In this document: piece by piece, positions 33,682 to 45,249 of the stretch | How positions within the stretch are numbered: position 1 is the first letter of the stretch | Layout of the letters: every line of letters starts with the position of its first letter | Source of the DNA: Zarea fungicola | Lineage: Eukaryota; Ascomycota; Sordariomycetes; Hypocreales; Cordycipitaceae | Assembly: GCA_900169235.1 (NCBI GenBank) | Contig: FWCC01000178.1 | Coordinates: 1-64,000 of the forward strand | DNA: 64,000 nt | Direction: 5' to 3' | Made by a program: the position numbers and the translations under genes | Notes under the pieces: generated by a model | Told to the model about the DNA's origin: nothing | What the model saw: the letters and a program-made list of their open reading frames with translations, nothing else | Database searches by the model: none

Positions 33682-35392
33682 ATGCTTCATCCAGTGCCGG
33701 CAGTGAATTCAACGAATGGAACCATTCACCCCATCGCATACACGAGTCACGTCAATGGACCAGAGGTGCGAGAAGCGAACGAAGATACCTTTCATCAACC
33801 TTCTCATTCAGCAGCGAATGATACAATATGCCAATCACCAAGTGCAGTCGTGGCAGCTATCAATGAATCGCTCTCTAGTCATTTGACAATCTCGGATTTA
33901 TTGTCCATGTCAGCCAAACTAACGGCAGAAATGCAAGAGCGTTGTCGAAGTGATCTACAGGCCATGCTTCCCTCGTTTAGCAATCGTCTACCGACTCGTG
34001 CTGAGAGTGGCACGTTCTTGTGTCTTGATGTCGGTGGTTCTACGCTGCGAGCCGCCCTTGTGAGACTGCATCAATCCCAGTCGACGCCAGAATTGATCAC
34101 AATGCGGACAGCACCGATTACACCGGAACTTAAAACGACTGATGGAGCAGCTTTTTTCCGATGGATTGCGAAAACCGTTACTCCGTTAGTTGATCAACTT
34201 GGTACTTCTACACAGGGCCACGTATCCCCTTTGAAAACGGCCCTCACTTGGTCATTTCCATTTACGTGAGTCTCGTGGGTCCGCCGTTGCGACCAATACG
34301 CCCCAATTTCCAGTCAACTCGATTCTGACAACTTCTTAGACAGCAAACTATTAATCGCGCTACAATAGTTGCTTGTGGTAAGGGATTTCGAACGTTTGAT
34401 GACCTGGTAGGACAGAACCTTGACTCAGTTCTTCGTGATGCCTTCCTGGAAGAGGTAAGCCTGGAGCAGTCCATAATCCGTTTTCTTTCAAGGCTCTAAT
34501 AGGGCTTCAGGGCATTAACATCTCCATCGAGGCCATGGTAAATGATACTGTTGCAAGCCTACTAGCAGGCAACCATGGTGAACCGACCATGACCATGTCC
34601 GTCGTTCTTGGCACCGGACTTAACGCTGCAGCGGTCATACCGACGTCCACAATAGGTTCTTCAAAGCTCAATGCACAAATATTGGCGTCGATGCCAACAA
34701 AGGGTTTGGCATCTGGCCATGTGCTGGTCAATACGGAGTTGAGTGTGCTGGGTGATGGCATTTTCCCGGCGACGTCCTGGGACCGTGCGGTCAGAGAGAG
34801 CATCACAAGTGGTGTGATTGCGCAGCCACTCGAGTACATGTGCGGTGGCTATTATATTGGAGAGCTTGTCCGTGTCATTTTGATATGGTCATACAAGGCC
34901 GGGTTCCTTTTGCCGCGGCCAATCTTCGAGCAGTTAATGCAGCCGTTTTCCTTGGACACTGCCACATTGGCAATGATCGAAAGTGACTCCACGTATGACC
35001 TCTGTGTCTCGGCTGAAATCTTGAAAAAGGATTACGGACTATGTGACATTGATTCTCCCACCTTTGAGCAGCTTTCCATGATCAGGGCCGTCATACAGGC
35101 CGTTTCGAGACGAGCTGCAGGGTACCTGGCTGCTGCTATCTACGCCATGGCAGGGCTGGCTCGCCAGAATACCGAAAATTACAGTACTTTGGTGGTTGGC
35201 GTCTCAGGTGCCATGTTTGAAAAATACCCGGGATTTGCTTCTAAATGCCAGGATATTCTCAATAGTATGAACATGGCCCAGGGGGTAAGAGAGGGCAACG
35301 GATGTGGCAGAGCAGGGCATTTCGTGCTGAAACAGGTGGCTCATGGCAGTGTAATTGGTTCAGCAATTGCAGCGGCACTATCCTCTAGTTGA
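33682..35392 (+). CDS. hxk3: Hexokinase-family N-acetylglucosamine kinase
   Basis: Three exons (33682-34265, 34340-34454, 34511-35392) give 526 residues, with introns of 74 and 56 nt. After a polar N-terminus of about 70 residues comes the hexokinase small domain. The phosphate-binding loop LCLDVGGSTLRAALV has Asp116, where glycolytic hexokinases have DLGGTN. The sugar-binding segment TWSFPF follows, and then EAMVNDTVASLLAG with the catalytic Asp. SVVLGTGLNAA and LVVGVSGAMFEKYPGF form the second phosphate-binding part. The divergence from glycolytic hexokinase and the position next to dac1 match fungal GlcNAc kinase (T. reesei hxk3, C. albicans HXK1). Expected reaction: ATP + GlcNAc to GlcNAc-6-phosphate. 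Confidence 0.88.
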
Positions 35393-36520
35393 AGGTACAT
35401 TTAGGGAAGAGCTGGAATGGAATACGATGCAACTTGGCATAAAGAACGAAGGTAGGGTGACTGGCAGAGTTGCCAAGTGGCGCACGGAGCCTACAACTCC
35501 AACTAGTTAGGTGCTTAATGTACTTATTACATTGCACATGTGACAAGTAAACTGATAATGTGAGCCTGCAATAGTCTCTACTATAGATAATTGATCCACT
35601 ATCTAGCGTCTACGTCCTTCAATTCATACAAACAGCGAGAATGCGGTAATCCTACCATCGTATTAGCAGTTAGCTCTGTGAGGACAGAGGCTCGCTATTA
35701 CCAACAAGTTATACTAGTCTATTGCTGAGGTTTCCTGCATATGTGAATGGGTATGCTTTGCGGTCTTATGCGGGGAGAATGCAGTGTCGGACTGTAGAAT
35801 TCTCCAGAGTGCCAGTCACTGCGGACTTAAACCCCGGAACTTTGCCCAATAATGGCAAAATCAGTCTTGAAAAAGTCCACTTCGGCTGCCGCGTGTCCCA
35901 TTGACTCGTAAAAAAGGATACTACCTTGGACAGTTAATTAGCACAAATTTATTTCAATAGATGGGGATTCCCCGGCATTGAGGGTTAGTAAGAGGATCGG
36001 TCACTTATCTCGGAAATAAGCGGCGTTAATTTGGGGACACAGGGAGTATAATTGAAAAGTTATTCATAATTTGGCTGCTAAGTGAATAAGTAATGCAGGC
36101 CGCCGATTTAGGTGTTAAAAATCATTCGCAACGCCGCTACTGCTGATGGTGGGCGACTTGCTGACAGTTTCATTGGCACGGGAAGCAATAACTACTACAT
36201 GAGTCGAAGCTGTCAATCACAACCACACCCCGCGCGCGCGCGCAACACTAACTTACTTGGTGTCTGCTTGCCCCGCTTACCGTTGCTGACCGCCGTATTT
36301 CCTGTCTTTGTCAGTATGTCTCGGTGAACCTTCTCTGCCGGCGTTAGTGCGACGCGGTTGCACAAAGTTGACCCAGGATAGCTATATAATTCGGCCATAC
36401 GGTCACCCCTGTACAGGCAACGTAAAGTCATATTACCTTTGCAACCCAAGAATTGCCATCCGGAACAGAATCCTGACAAACACCTTGCGCCGCAAGCTTG
36501 CCCGCTTTTCAGTAACAACA
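35393..36520. other. Intergenic region between hxk3 and aldehyde dehydrogenase
   Basis: 1.1 kb without a convincing gene. It contains GCACAAAT near 35939-35947, a match to the Ndt80 element core CRCAAAW, and a pure alternating CG run (about 36231-36243) in the dehydrogenase upstream region. The function of both is untested. Confidence 0.45.
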
Positions 36521-38191
36521 ATGTCTGTTGAGCTCCCGAAGCAGTTGTTCATTAACAATCAGTTCGTGGACGCAGTAAACAAGAAAACGTATGTCCGCAC
36601 CCAAAAAAGAGGGGAATATAAAATAGAAGAAGAAAAAAGACTATAGTTGGCTTTTTTTTCTAATCCATCAACTAGCTTTTCGGTTTTTAATCCCGTCGAT
36701 GGATCCCTAATCGCTGATGACGTTCCGATTGCTGGACAAGCTGATGTCGACGCGGCTGTCGATGCTGCAGAGAAAGCATTCCTACCCTGGAAAAATATTG
36801 GCCATACCAAACGACGTGATATCCTTCTTAAATTTGCTGAGCTGCTCTTGCAACATAATGAGGAGCTCTGCTACCTGACAAGAATCACGAATGGTCGGCC
36901 AGTTGCCCAGCAATTTGAGGCGTATATTTCAGCCGAGTTCTTCAAGTAAGTGCGCACCCAGCATACATACAAGTTTATTGTGCACAAACTTGCGATCCAC
37001 GTGTTCTGGCACTAAAACAATGTAATAGGTATTATGCTGGCTGGGTGGGCAAGGTACATGGTGAGACAGCCCCAGAAGATGGGTTCCTGGCCATTTCTCA
37101 ATATGAACCATATGGTGTGACGGCCGGTATCACGCCGTGGTGAGTTTGCTTAACTTTTAGCGGTCTTGTCACTTTCCTTGGTTAATGACTGGTATCACAG
37201 GAATCTCCCCCTTACTATAATGTCAGCCAAAGCTGCGCCGGCGCTAGCTGCTGGCAACTGTCTCATCATCAAGCCCTCAGAGAAAACTCCTTTTGCGACC
37301 CTCTACGTCGGAAAGTTGATCATCGAGGCCGGATTTCCCCCCGGCGTATTTCAGATCCTCAGTGGTGCTGGGGAAACCGGCTCGTTGCTTGCCGAGCACC
37401 TCCGCATTCGCAAGATCTCCTTTACTGGCTCTAACGCGACGGGAAAGAGGGTCCAGGTCGCAGCCGCGAGCAGCAATCTCAAGCAGGTTACGCTCGAGCT
37501 TGGGGGCAAATCGCCTGCCGTCGTCTTTGCAGATGCAAATCTGGAAAAGGCTGTCGCCGAAACAACTGGCAGCATTCTATCCTTTTCTGGGCAGACTTGC
37601 GTCGCCATCAGCCGCGTGTACGTCGAGCAGCCAGTGTATGAACAGTTCATCAAGATGTATCAGACGGCAATGGACAGCGCCGGAAAGCTCTGCGGAAATC
37701 CTGAAGACCCCAAAACGGCACTCGGCCCTGTCGTGGACAAGCTGCAATTCGAGAGAGTACTTGGGTTCATTGACCGAGCCAAGCAGGGCCAAGCCAGGTT
37801 AGTCACGGGGGGTCATCGCATCGGAACCTCGGGATACTACGTCCACCCCACAATCTTCGCGGATGTGCCGCCGGGTAGTGAGATTTTGGCGGATGAGGTG
37901 TTTGGGCCGGTTGTTGCCATATCTCCCTTCACAAGAGAAGATGAGGTCGTGGCGCTGTGCAACGACTCCAAGTACGGGCTGAATGCCGCCATATTCACAG
38001 CAGATGTGCCAAAAGCTCTGCGAATCGCCAATTTGGTAGAAAGCGGCCTTGTTTACATTAACACCTTGAGTTGCCACTCAATCGCCTTTCCTTTTGGTGG
38101 TTTCAAGGAATCCGGCCAGGGTCGGGAATGCGGTCTGGATGGTCTCAAGAGCTGGCTTGAACTCAAGACAATCTTTGTTAGCACTAAGTAG
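36521..38191 (+). CDS. NAD(P)-dependent aldehyde dehydrogenase
   Basis: Four exons (36521-36588, 36676-36945, 37029-37139, 37201-38191) give 479 residues, normal for the family. All three introns (87, 83, 61 nt) keep phase; the third splits the Trp of ITPWNLPL. Catalytic residues are Glu249 in LELGGKSP and Cys283 in SFSGQTC, 34 apart as usual. The cofactor loop is FTGSNATGKRV, and the C-terminal FGGFKESGQGRE is present. It oxidises an aldehyde to a carboxylate; the substrate is unknown. It follows hxk3 in the same direction 1.1 kb downstream, and might be a local extension of the sugar block or unrelated. A longer open frame upstream of the chosen ATG has other Met codons but no homologous residues. 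Confidence 0.92.
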
Positions 38192-38447
38192 TTTGGCAAG
38201 TTTTACCACGGCAGCAATGTAATCGATCGTTTGAATATAAAATTTGATCAACACTGAGCAAAAACTGCAGGAAAACGTTGTGTTTGTGCTTGTCGCTGGG
38301 TGTACTTTGTGTGGTCGTGATTGGCTGACCGACGCCAACACAATAATCGCTAAATCCGCTTTTCTGTGACTAACTAAATGTATCAGCTTCAACCTTGATC
38401 ATTCACCAGCCCCGACCATTTTCGTCGGACGGTATCAAGTTTTGGAC

Positions 38448-40450
38448 ATGGATCCCATGGGATCTAGCTCGAGTCCTTCTGAAAGGGCGGAGCATGCATG
38501 CGCGGCATGCCAAAAATATAAGCGGCGTTGCGACAAGGCTCTTCCCAAATGTATGCTATGTACAAGGTATGGCGACCCATTTCAACCTGCTTCCCGTTCC
38601 CATCCATCTAATTCGCCGCGTCAGGCTGCACCGAGACTGCGACTACGCAGGTCGAAAGAATGAAAATGATTTGAAAGCTCGCATTGCGGAGCTAGAGTCT
38701 CTTGTCGCGCAGTACATTGGTTCCCAATCATCGCCATCAACTACACGCTCCGAAAATTCCAGTACTCCCTTCAATCCGGAGCCAAATGTTGAAAATTGTC
38801 TAAATTTTCAACGAAGCTTCATAGACGGCGAGCTGCGCCAGCGATATCAACCGCAGGCGCCAATGACGGAGCTCGTGTCGCCGACAGTCATGTCCTTCAT
38901 TGGGACACCAGCCGACAGAGATCTAATCATATCCTCATACTTTGACAGCATACATACATGGATGCCCATAATAAGCAAGAGCCGGCTGAGACGACTTACA
39001 GCTAGCGAGTGTCTTGCTGTGCCGAGTGCAGACTTTTCACTCCTGCTACTCGCGATGCAAATAATCCAAGACGTGCCACAAAGCACTTTGGACGCCGTCA
39101 AGAAACCACAATATACAGCTTTCAAGTCTTTATCCGCAGCCATGGAGTCGGCAGGAGTCTACACTGTAACCAAGCTGCAAGCCGAAATAATTGTGACGGT
39201 ATACGAGGCAGGTCACGGCATCTTCCCAGCAGCATACATGTCTTTGGGGCGCTGCATTACACAGGGCACAGCTTTGGGGATACACAACAAGAAAGCCCCG
39301 TCCCTTTTTGAGCTTCCGCGCACTTGGGCAGCATTAGAGGAGATGCAACGTGTCTGGTGGATGGTGCTTATTCTTGAAAGGTTGGTTACCTCATTTCAAT
39401 TTCGAATATTTCTTTTTACCAGGGTGCTGACCAGATGTATCTCACAGAATTATTGGCGCTGCAAGCGATTACAGGCCTCTGTGTACAGAAGACCCAAACG
39501 GTAGTAGTTTTCTGCCCATAGATGACAACGCTTGGGATCTCGGGGTACGCCGAACACTGCATCCCTATATATTTTAGAGCTAGTTGCTAACAGAATGAAA
39601 TCCTACAGCAGTCAGTGCCCCCAGAACGTCTCTTCCTATCCTCGGGGGAACTTCCGTCCAGCCCGTTTGGTTGTTTGGCACACGCTGCTCATTTACTAGG
39701 ACAAGTTATCAGGCATTGCAACGACCAGTCGCAATCCATCGTCGATGCGTCCAAAGATGTCGATGCTTTGTTCAAGGCCATTAATTCATTTCTTGATGCT
39801 CTGGGTCATGATCCAAAATACTACTTGCATTGTTATAGCGCAGTAGGGGTTTGTCTTACGTGCGCTCCATCCCTTATTCAACCCCCCGTAAGCCCGGTGT
39901 GAGATCCAGTCCAATGTTAACTCTTTTTGCATTCTTTTTTAGCGCCCTGATGAAACTCGCCGACCAGCATTCATGTGATGCATTTCAACCGGACGAAACA
40001 GCCACCCAGAGCAGGAGCGATTTAGCACTTGCTCGAACCCTTACAATACAGTGCCGCGAGGCAATGCAAGAGATGTTAATTCGCATTCTATCACTTGTTG
40101 AAAAGATTAGTACGGAAATGACCGATAGCATAGTCACAAAGGCTTGCTTGGCTCCTTGGTTCTTGAATTGCATATACCGCGCCGGCGTGGCGCTGTCATG
40201 GATAGGTTACGAGAAAACCCCAGAAGAACTAGAAAAGTATGCACAGGCCAAGACAGCATGCGCTGCTATACTTCAGTTGTCGAATGAGCGATGGAAAATT
40301 GCTGGTATGTATTCGATACTGGAACTCTGTCCTCCCATGTTCCAATTCTTGCTATTTCGAAACAGCCAAAGCTAACCTGGATGGCCACTAGGGGTGTACA
40401 AGGAAGCTATGAAGTCTGCTGAGGAGGATCTCAAAAACGGACAGTATTAG
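38448..40450 (+). CDS. Zn(II)2Cys6 transcription factor with fungal-specific TF domain
   Basis: Six exons: 38448-38566, 38625-39380, 39448-39544, 39609-39859, 39943-40304 and 40392-40450. They give 547 residues in phase throughout. The zinc cluster has Cys18, 21, 28, 35, 38 and 45 (CX2CX6CX6CX2CX6C), the last Cys coming from exon 2. A short coiled-coil dimerisation segment (NENDLKARIAELESLVAQ) follows. The middle homology region includes ISSYFDSIHTWMPIIS and 'ALGIHNKKAPSLFELPRTW'. The second intron donor is the weaker GTTGGT. The fifth-exon junction (39859/39943) was chosen on phase and the LMKL motif and is the least certain. Targets are unknown; it lies between the aldehyde dehydrogenase and the questin-oxidase-like gene and could regulate either. 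Confidence 0.82.
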
Positions 40451-41014
40451 CCTGGTGTCAATGAACCGAATTTCAGTACTCCGTACAACAGATGGAATTG
40501 AGTGGGATGAGATTCGACCCTCCATTTAAGCCGCACGGTTCCATGCGTTAAGACGGTCCCGTCGCCGTATCTGAGTCTTGTTATAACCACTTAAGAATCT
40601 CATAGCCTTTTAATAAGCCTTTTCTCTACTTCCTCGTGCTCTAGAGCTGAATTAAATTCCGCAACCGTTCATGTGTTTGCTTAATTCCCTTTGGCTGCTC
40701 GACTTTCCCTAATTCTCAATGTATTCTGCTAAATGAACCGGAAAATTTATCATCTCGCTTCAAAGTTTCTGAAAACAGCTGTATATAGCAGACAAGAAAA
40801 TAGTTGCGCAAATACTGGTGAGTTGTTAAATGGCTTACACGGTGCCTGCGGCGACTGCTTCTGCAATGGTTGGGGCGCATCATGCCACTAATAAACGGGC
40901 TGCTGTGCCCGCTCAACCCCCACATTGTCCCAACAGCAAAACACAGCGACGTTGAAGGATCCAACAGCCCTCATCTCATCAAACATCATCTCCAATTTTG
41001 GTGTTTCCGCAAAT
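40451..41014. other. Upstream region of the questin-oxidase-like gene
   Basis: 564 bases without a separate gene. From 40925 the frame of the next gene is already open but has no ATG; TTG at 40925 would add 30 residues. An AACAG acceptor-like sequence at about 40932-40936 could mark a 5'-UTR intron. Confidence 0.4.
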
Positions 41015-42350
41015 ATGGCCGGAATCCTTTCCTTCGGATCTAGCTCCTCCGCGCCTAATTCAGGACCGCAAGCTACCTCTGCCACGACTGTCTCTCTGGA
41101 AGCCCTGCCTGTCCACGACATCGAGGCAGACCAAGACCGCTCCGCCCGTTCTCTCAAGTACCTGCTCAAGGCAAACCACGTCAATTACGCTGTCGTCTAC
41201 AAGGAGCTGCATTTGAATAATTACAATGCTCAGAATATGAGTACGGCCTATCTTCTTGGTGCCAATGAAGATCATCTCAACGAGATTTACAATGAGCATA
41301 TCAAAGCACTGCAGCCATGGACGCCGTCGCCTGCCGAGGTTATTGATGAGGACTGGGTTGACTTCCTGGGAGACCGCAACTACCAGCGCGCATTTGTTGA
41401 TTTTTATGAAGATAAGCTTGCTTTGCAGTTTTCCTATGACTGGAAGCAAGAGATCACCCATGTCCTCACGTCGGGTGACCGGCCACTAATAAACGGTCTC
41501 ATCAGCGCGTGTGAGTAGCTCACCAAAAATGCCGACAAGATATCCATTGCCGCTGACCGTGCTTGTAGTTGGACACCCTCTCGATCATCTTGCACTGGCC
41601 TATGAAGTTAATAGCAGAGCGCTTGCTATGGAAGGGCTCAGTTTGACCTGCATACAGTACAGCGCTCTCCATAAATATCTCGACGACCCCAGCTACATCA
41701 AGCCAGCTACGTCGCCGTCAGCACTCGTGGATCTCATCGCAAAGCTTGCAAAGGATCCGCGGGGCAAGTCTACACAGCACCCCCTTGACAGTGAAAGTAT
41801 CGAGGGTATACTCGACAAGCATGAGAACCTCATCCTAGAATACTGGAACTCTTGGCCAATTACCGACGCGACAAGGCAGTTTGAAGAGTCGCAAAGAGCA
41901 GCCGTGGCTCTGTTTGTGTCATCACAGCCTAAGCAGCTCAATACGTTCGCCGCACGGCTCCTTTCCTCCAATCATGCCATTCGAGTTCTGCTCCCTTATA
42001 TCCCCGCTGCATACCATGCCTCGTTACTGCGTCAATGGTGGCTTTTGGCTATTGTGGTGTGCCTGCTCATAGGGCAGCCGGAACTGAACCCAGCCAACAT
42101 AGTAAAGGATGCCGACGGCCGAACTTGGAAGCATATTGTCGACAAGGCACTGAACAGCGCTCATCTAACGGATCCCCACTACGTTAAAGGTATGATTGCC
42201 TGCCCTTTTAAATTTCACGACGCTAACTTGCAACCTTCAAAAGTTATCCGCTCGATTAAGGAGGCTGCTAGCACTTGGGGCGACACTGATGAACTTTATC
42301 TCCGCTCTGCGTTGACGTTTGTAGACGGTTTCATAGACTGGGCGTTTTAA
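41015..42350 (+). CDS. Questin-oxidase-like (DUF4243/HypA-type) protein
   Basis: Two exons (41015-41510, 41569-42350) give 425 residues; the 58-nt intron splits the Phe codon before GHPLDHLALAYEV. The family's helical, His-rich scaffold is recognisable: 'ANHVNYAVVYKELHLNNYN', LGANEDHLNEIYNEH, GHPLDHLALAYE and KYLDDPSY. Characterised relatives carry out Baeyer-Villiger-type oxidation of anthraquinones such as questin, with NADPH. Many fungal copies lie outside pigment pathways and have no known substrate. No polyketide synthase is in the window, so a secondary-metabolite role is unproven. The start is the first ATG in frame. Confidence 0.8.
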
Positions 42351-42648
42351 TAGAATTGTATAGCAAATAAAATTGAAAAGTTATTTAATCGCTTCTTTTC
42401 ATGTGTGAACTTTTAATTATACATAAAACAAGTAGCTGTCGTGTCGATCCAAGTCAACGGAGCTTGCCTGATAAGCTGGAGTGTTTTGTGTGGGCCGTAG
42501 GCAGCTGAAGATGGCGACCATCCAAGCCACCATGCGTGCCTGATGCTAACTTGCCATCCGTCAACGCCGCAACCCTCAACAACGGCACAACTCGCCATTG
42601 AACCATGCTGAATCGCCAGCGCCTCCCACAAATGACACAGTTACGGTA

Positions 42649-45249
42649 ATGGCTCCGCCCGCAAAGCGCCGCCGGCGGAATACGGTTGATTCGGCTGACG
42701 GTCACGCTGATGACGGCGACTACCACGATGACGACGGACCGCAGCCACGCGCCAACACGCTCACCAACTTTCTCCTATCCTCCCCAATCTCCCCTGCCAA
42801 ATCACGCATAGCCACTGCATCTCCGAGCCCCAGCAAAGGCCGCGGAACTGCGGCCAAGAACGGCGCCGGCCTGAGAAGGGCCTCTGTATCCAAGAATGGT
42901 GCCAGCCCGAGCCCCCGTAAAACGAGGGACAGCGGTAGGAGCATCGACGAAAAGGGCAAAAGCGGTGATTTGAAGCTGCTCTTCTCAAAACAGGCACAGC
43001 GCGCGTCCAAAGCCCCACCAGCGAGCAGCGACAAGAGGGCGGTGCCCTTGGACGACATCATTAGCGACCCCATCTCAGAAGATGAGATTTCCGAGATCAA
43101 GGCCAGCTCATCGAGTCTGGTTGGGCAGCATGCGCGAAAAAAACAAAAAGTATTCGGTCTGGGCGCGTCGCTGGATACTCCGACGTCTAGTCAGCGCTTC
43201 CTGAAGCCGCCGCGACCGACCAACGCAGACGACGACGACGACACACGGCCTTGGTCCGAGCGATTCGGCCCGAGAAACCTCGACGAGCTAGCAGTACACA
43301 AGAAAAAGGTGTCTGATGTTAGAAGATGGCTCGATGAAGTAATCAGTGGTAGGATGCGGCAGCGTCTGCTTGTCCTGAAGGGTGCTGCTGGTTCAGGCAA
43401 GACGACTACAGTCCGTTTGCTGGCCAAGGAGTTGGGCTGTGAGCTTCTTGAGTGGAGAAATCCTGTCGGCAACGCAGGCACAGGATTTGTCTCAACGTCG
43501 GCACAGTTTCAAGAGTTTCTTGGTCGCGGAGGCAAGTTTGGTGCTCTGGACTTAGACAGCCCCTCACCAACAGCAAGCACCTCTACCAGCACGAATGCCG
43601 ACAGCGATAAAAGGATTATGCTCATCGAGGAGTTTCCAAACACGTTCTCAAGGTCTTCGTCTACACTGTCGTCGTTTAGAGGAGCTCTGCTGCAGTTTTT
43701 ATCCAGCCATGTGCCATCACTCTCCATGTTCTCGCAGCAAAGCCGACGAGAACCAGTCAAACCGATCATATTGATCATTTCAGAGACTCTGCTCACTACA
43801 ACATCGGCTTCCGCCGACAGCCTCACGGCACACCGCCTACTTGGACCGGAAATACTGGCCAACCCCGGCGTGGGCGTCATTGAATTCAATGCCATTGCTC
43901 CATCCTTGCTGGCCAAGGCGCTGGAGCTAATTGTGCTCAAGGAAGCACGAAAATCCGGCCGGCGACGAACGCCTGGTCCAATGGTACTAAAGAGACTTGG
44001 TGAAGTCGGAGACGTCCGCAGCGCCATTTCGTCACTCGAGTTTCTGTGTCTCAAGGGGGACCAAGATGCCGACTGGGGCGCAAAAGTTGCTTTTACGAAA
44101 CAGAAGAAGAGCACCAAGGACGGAATTAGCATGACACGCGGTGAACAAGATAGCCTAGAACTGATTTCGCAACGAGAGTCAAGCTTGGGCATCTTCCACG
44201 CCATCGGCAAAGTGGTGTACAATAAACGGGAAAACATGGCCTCTGACGACGATGCAGAGGTACTACCCAGCTATCTGTCTCAGCATTCGAGACCGCAGAG
44301 GTCGCAAATAGCAGTCGACACTCTAATAGGTGAGACGGGAACAGACACACACACATTCATTGCTGCGCTTCACGAAAACTACATACTCTCCTGCGAAAGT
44401 ACGGGGCCGATGGATCTCTCTACACCAATGGACTATGTCAACGAATGCATAGAGCACCTATCCCTCAGCGACCTTATGTGCCCGTCTCAAGACGTCTTTT
44501 TTGGTGGACGGGGTGGCTTTGCCGGCAGAGATTCCGGTAGCCATGTGCTTCGGCAGGACGAAATGATGTTTGAGGTTGCTGTCCGCGGCATGCTCTTCTC
44601 GTTGCCCAATCCCGTCAAGCGCAAGACCACGGGTATGGCTAGAAGCAGTGATGCGTTCAAGATGTACTACCCAGCGGGCTTGAAGCTGTGGCGTGCAAAG
44701 GAAGAGATTGCGGGCTTGGTTGACATGTGGTCGTCCCGACTGCTTCGAGGTGAAGACCAAGTCGTAAAAAGGGAAATGACGGCCGGGGCGAGCGCTTTTC
44801 GCCGCGCCGCGGCTCTAGGCGTACCGGGAACGCAACAGAGCCAGTCCAGCCAGGCAGCCGCTTTCAAGAAACCGCAGGACTCTATGACGCAACAAGAAAA
44901 CGAGGGCAGCGGCAGCGCGCCTCTAATATCACTTGGCAGCGCTGCTCGACGAGAGCTCCTCCTTGAGCGGCTGCCTTATACGGCACTCATTGCGCGTGCG
45001 CGCCGAAACGGCCCGCGCACGCGCGAACTGGAAAAGATTGTTTCCTTTAGCGGTATATCCGCCTCCAATGACGACGAAGAGGATCTCGATGAAGAGGCCG
45101 GTGCCGGGGCACGCGAGGCCTGGGCGACGGATAGGCCGTCCGAGGAGGCCAGCCCGAGGAAGAAGCGAACAGGCATCAAGTCGGGCACAGCAGTAACTAG
45201 TATGCTGGCACAGAAACTTGTCCTCAGCGACGATGATATCGAGGACTAG
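42649..45249 (+). CDS. rad17: Checkpoint clamp loader subunit Rad17
   Basis: A single exon gives 866 residues, starting at MAPPAKRRRR; the 17 codons before it in frame hold no ATG. Rad17 replaces Rfc1 in an RFC-like complex that loads the 9-1-1 clamp at DNA damage. The N-terminus is basic with SP-rich stretches and an acidic patch. RPWSERFGPRNLDELAVHKKK introduces the AAA+ domain; Walker A is GAAGSGKTTT (about 245-254) and the Walker B equivalent IMLIEEFPN (about 322-330). A VLKGA-type loader layout and a checkpoint-type C-terminal region follow. The C-terminus is acidic (DDEEDLDEE and a final SDDDIED). The protein is probably nuclear. Close to but not overlapping the questin-oxidase-like gene. 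Confidence 0.93.
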   Translation: MAPPAKRRRRNTVDSADGHADDGDYHDDDGPQPRANTLTNFLLSSPISPAKSRIATASPSPSKGRGTAAKNGAGLRRASVSKNGASPSPRKTRDSGRSIDEKGKSGDLKLLFSKQAQRASKAPPASSDKRAVPLDDIISDPISEDEISEIKASSSSLVGQHARKKQKVFGLGASLDTPTSSQRFLKPPRPTNADDDDDTRPWSERFGPRNLDELAVHKKKVSDVRRWLDEVISGRMRQRLLVLKGAAGSGKTTTVRLLAKELGCELLEWRNPVGNAGTGFVSTSAQFQEFLGRGGKFGALDLDSPSPTASTSTSTNADSDKRIMLIEEFPNTFSRSSSTLSSFRGALLQFLSSHVPSLSMFSQQSRREPVKPIILIISETLLTTTSASADSLTAHRLLGPEILANPGVGVIEFNAIAPSLLAKALELIVLKEARKSGRRRTPGPMVLKRLGEVGDVRSAISSLEFLCLKGDQDADWGAKVAFTKQKKSTKDGISMTRGEQDSLELISQRESSLGIFHAIGKVVYNKRENMASDDDAEVLPSYLSQHSRPQRSQIAVDTLIGETGTDTHTFIAALHENYILSCESTGPMDLSTPMDYVNECIEHLSLSDLMCPSQDVFFGGRGGFAGRDSGSHVLRQDEMMFEVAVRGMLFSLPNPVKRKTTGMARSSDAFKMYYPAGLKLWRAKEEIAGLVDMWSSRLLRGEDQVVKREMTAGASAFRRAAALGVPGTQQSQSSQAAAFKKPQDSMTQQENEGSGSAPLISLGSAARRELLLERLPYTALIARARRNGPRTRELEKIVSFSGISASNDDEEDLDEEAGAGAREAWATDRPSEEASPRKKRTGIKSGTAVTSMLAQKLVLSDDDIED

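Noticed and set aside
41015..42350. Anthraquinone or aflatoxin-type biosynthetic cluster
   Set aside because: A questin-oxidase-like gene with a Zn2Cys6 gene suggests it, but no polyketide synthase, ketoreductase or P450 is in the window.
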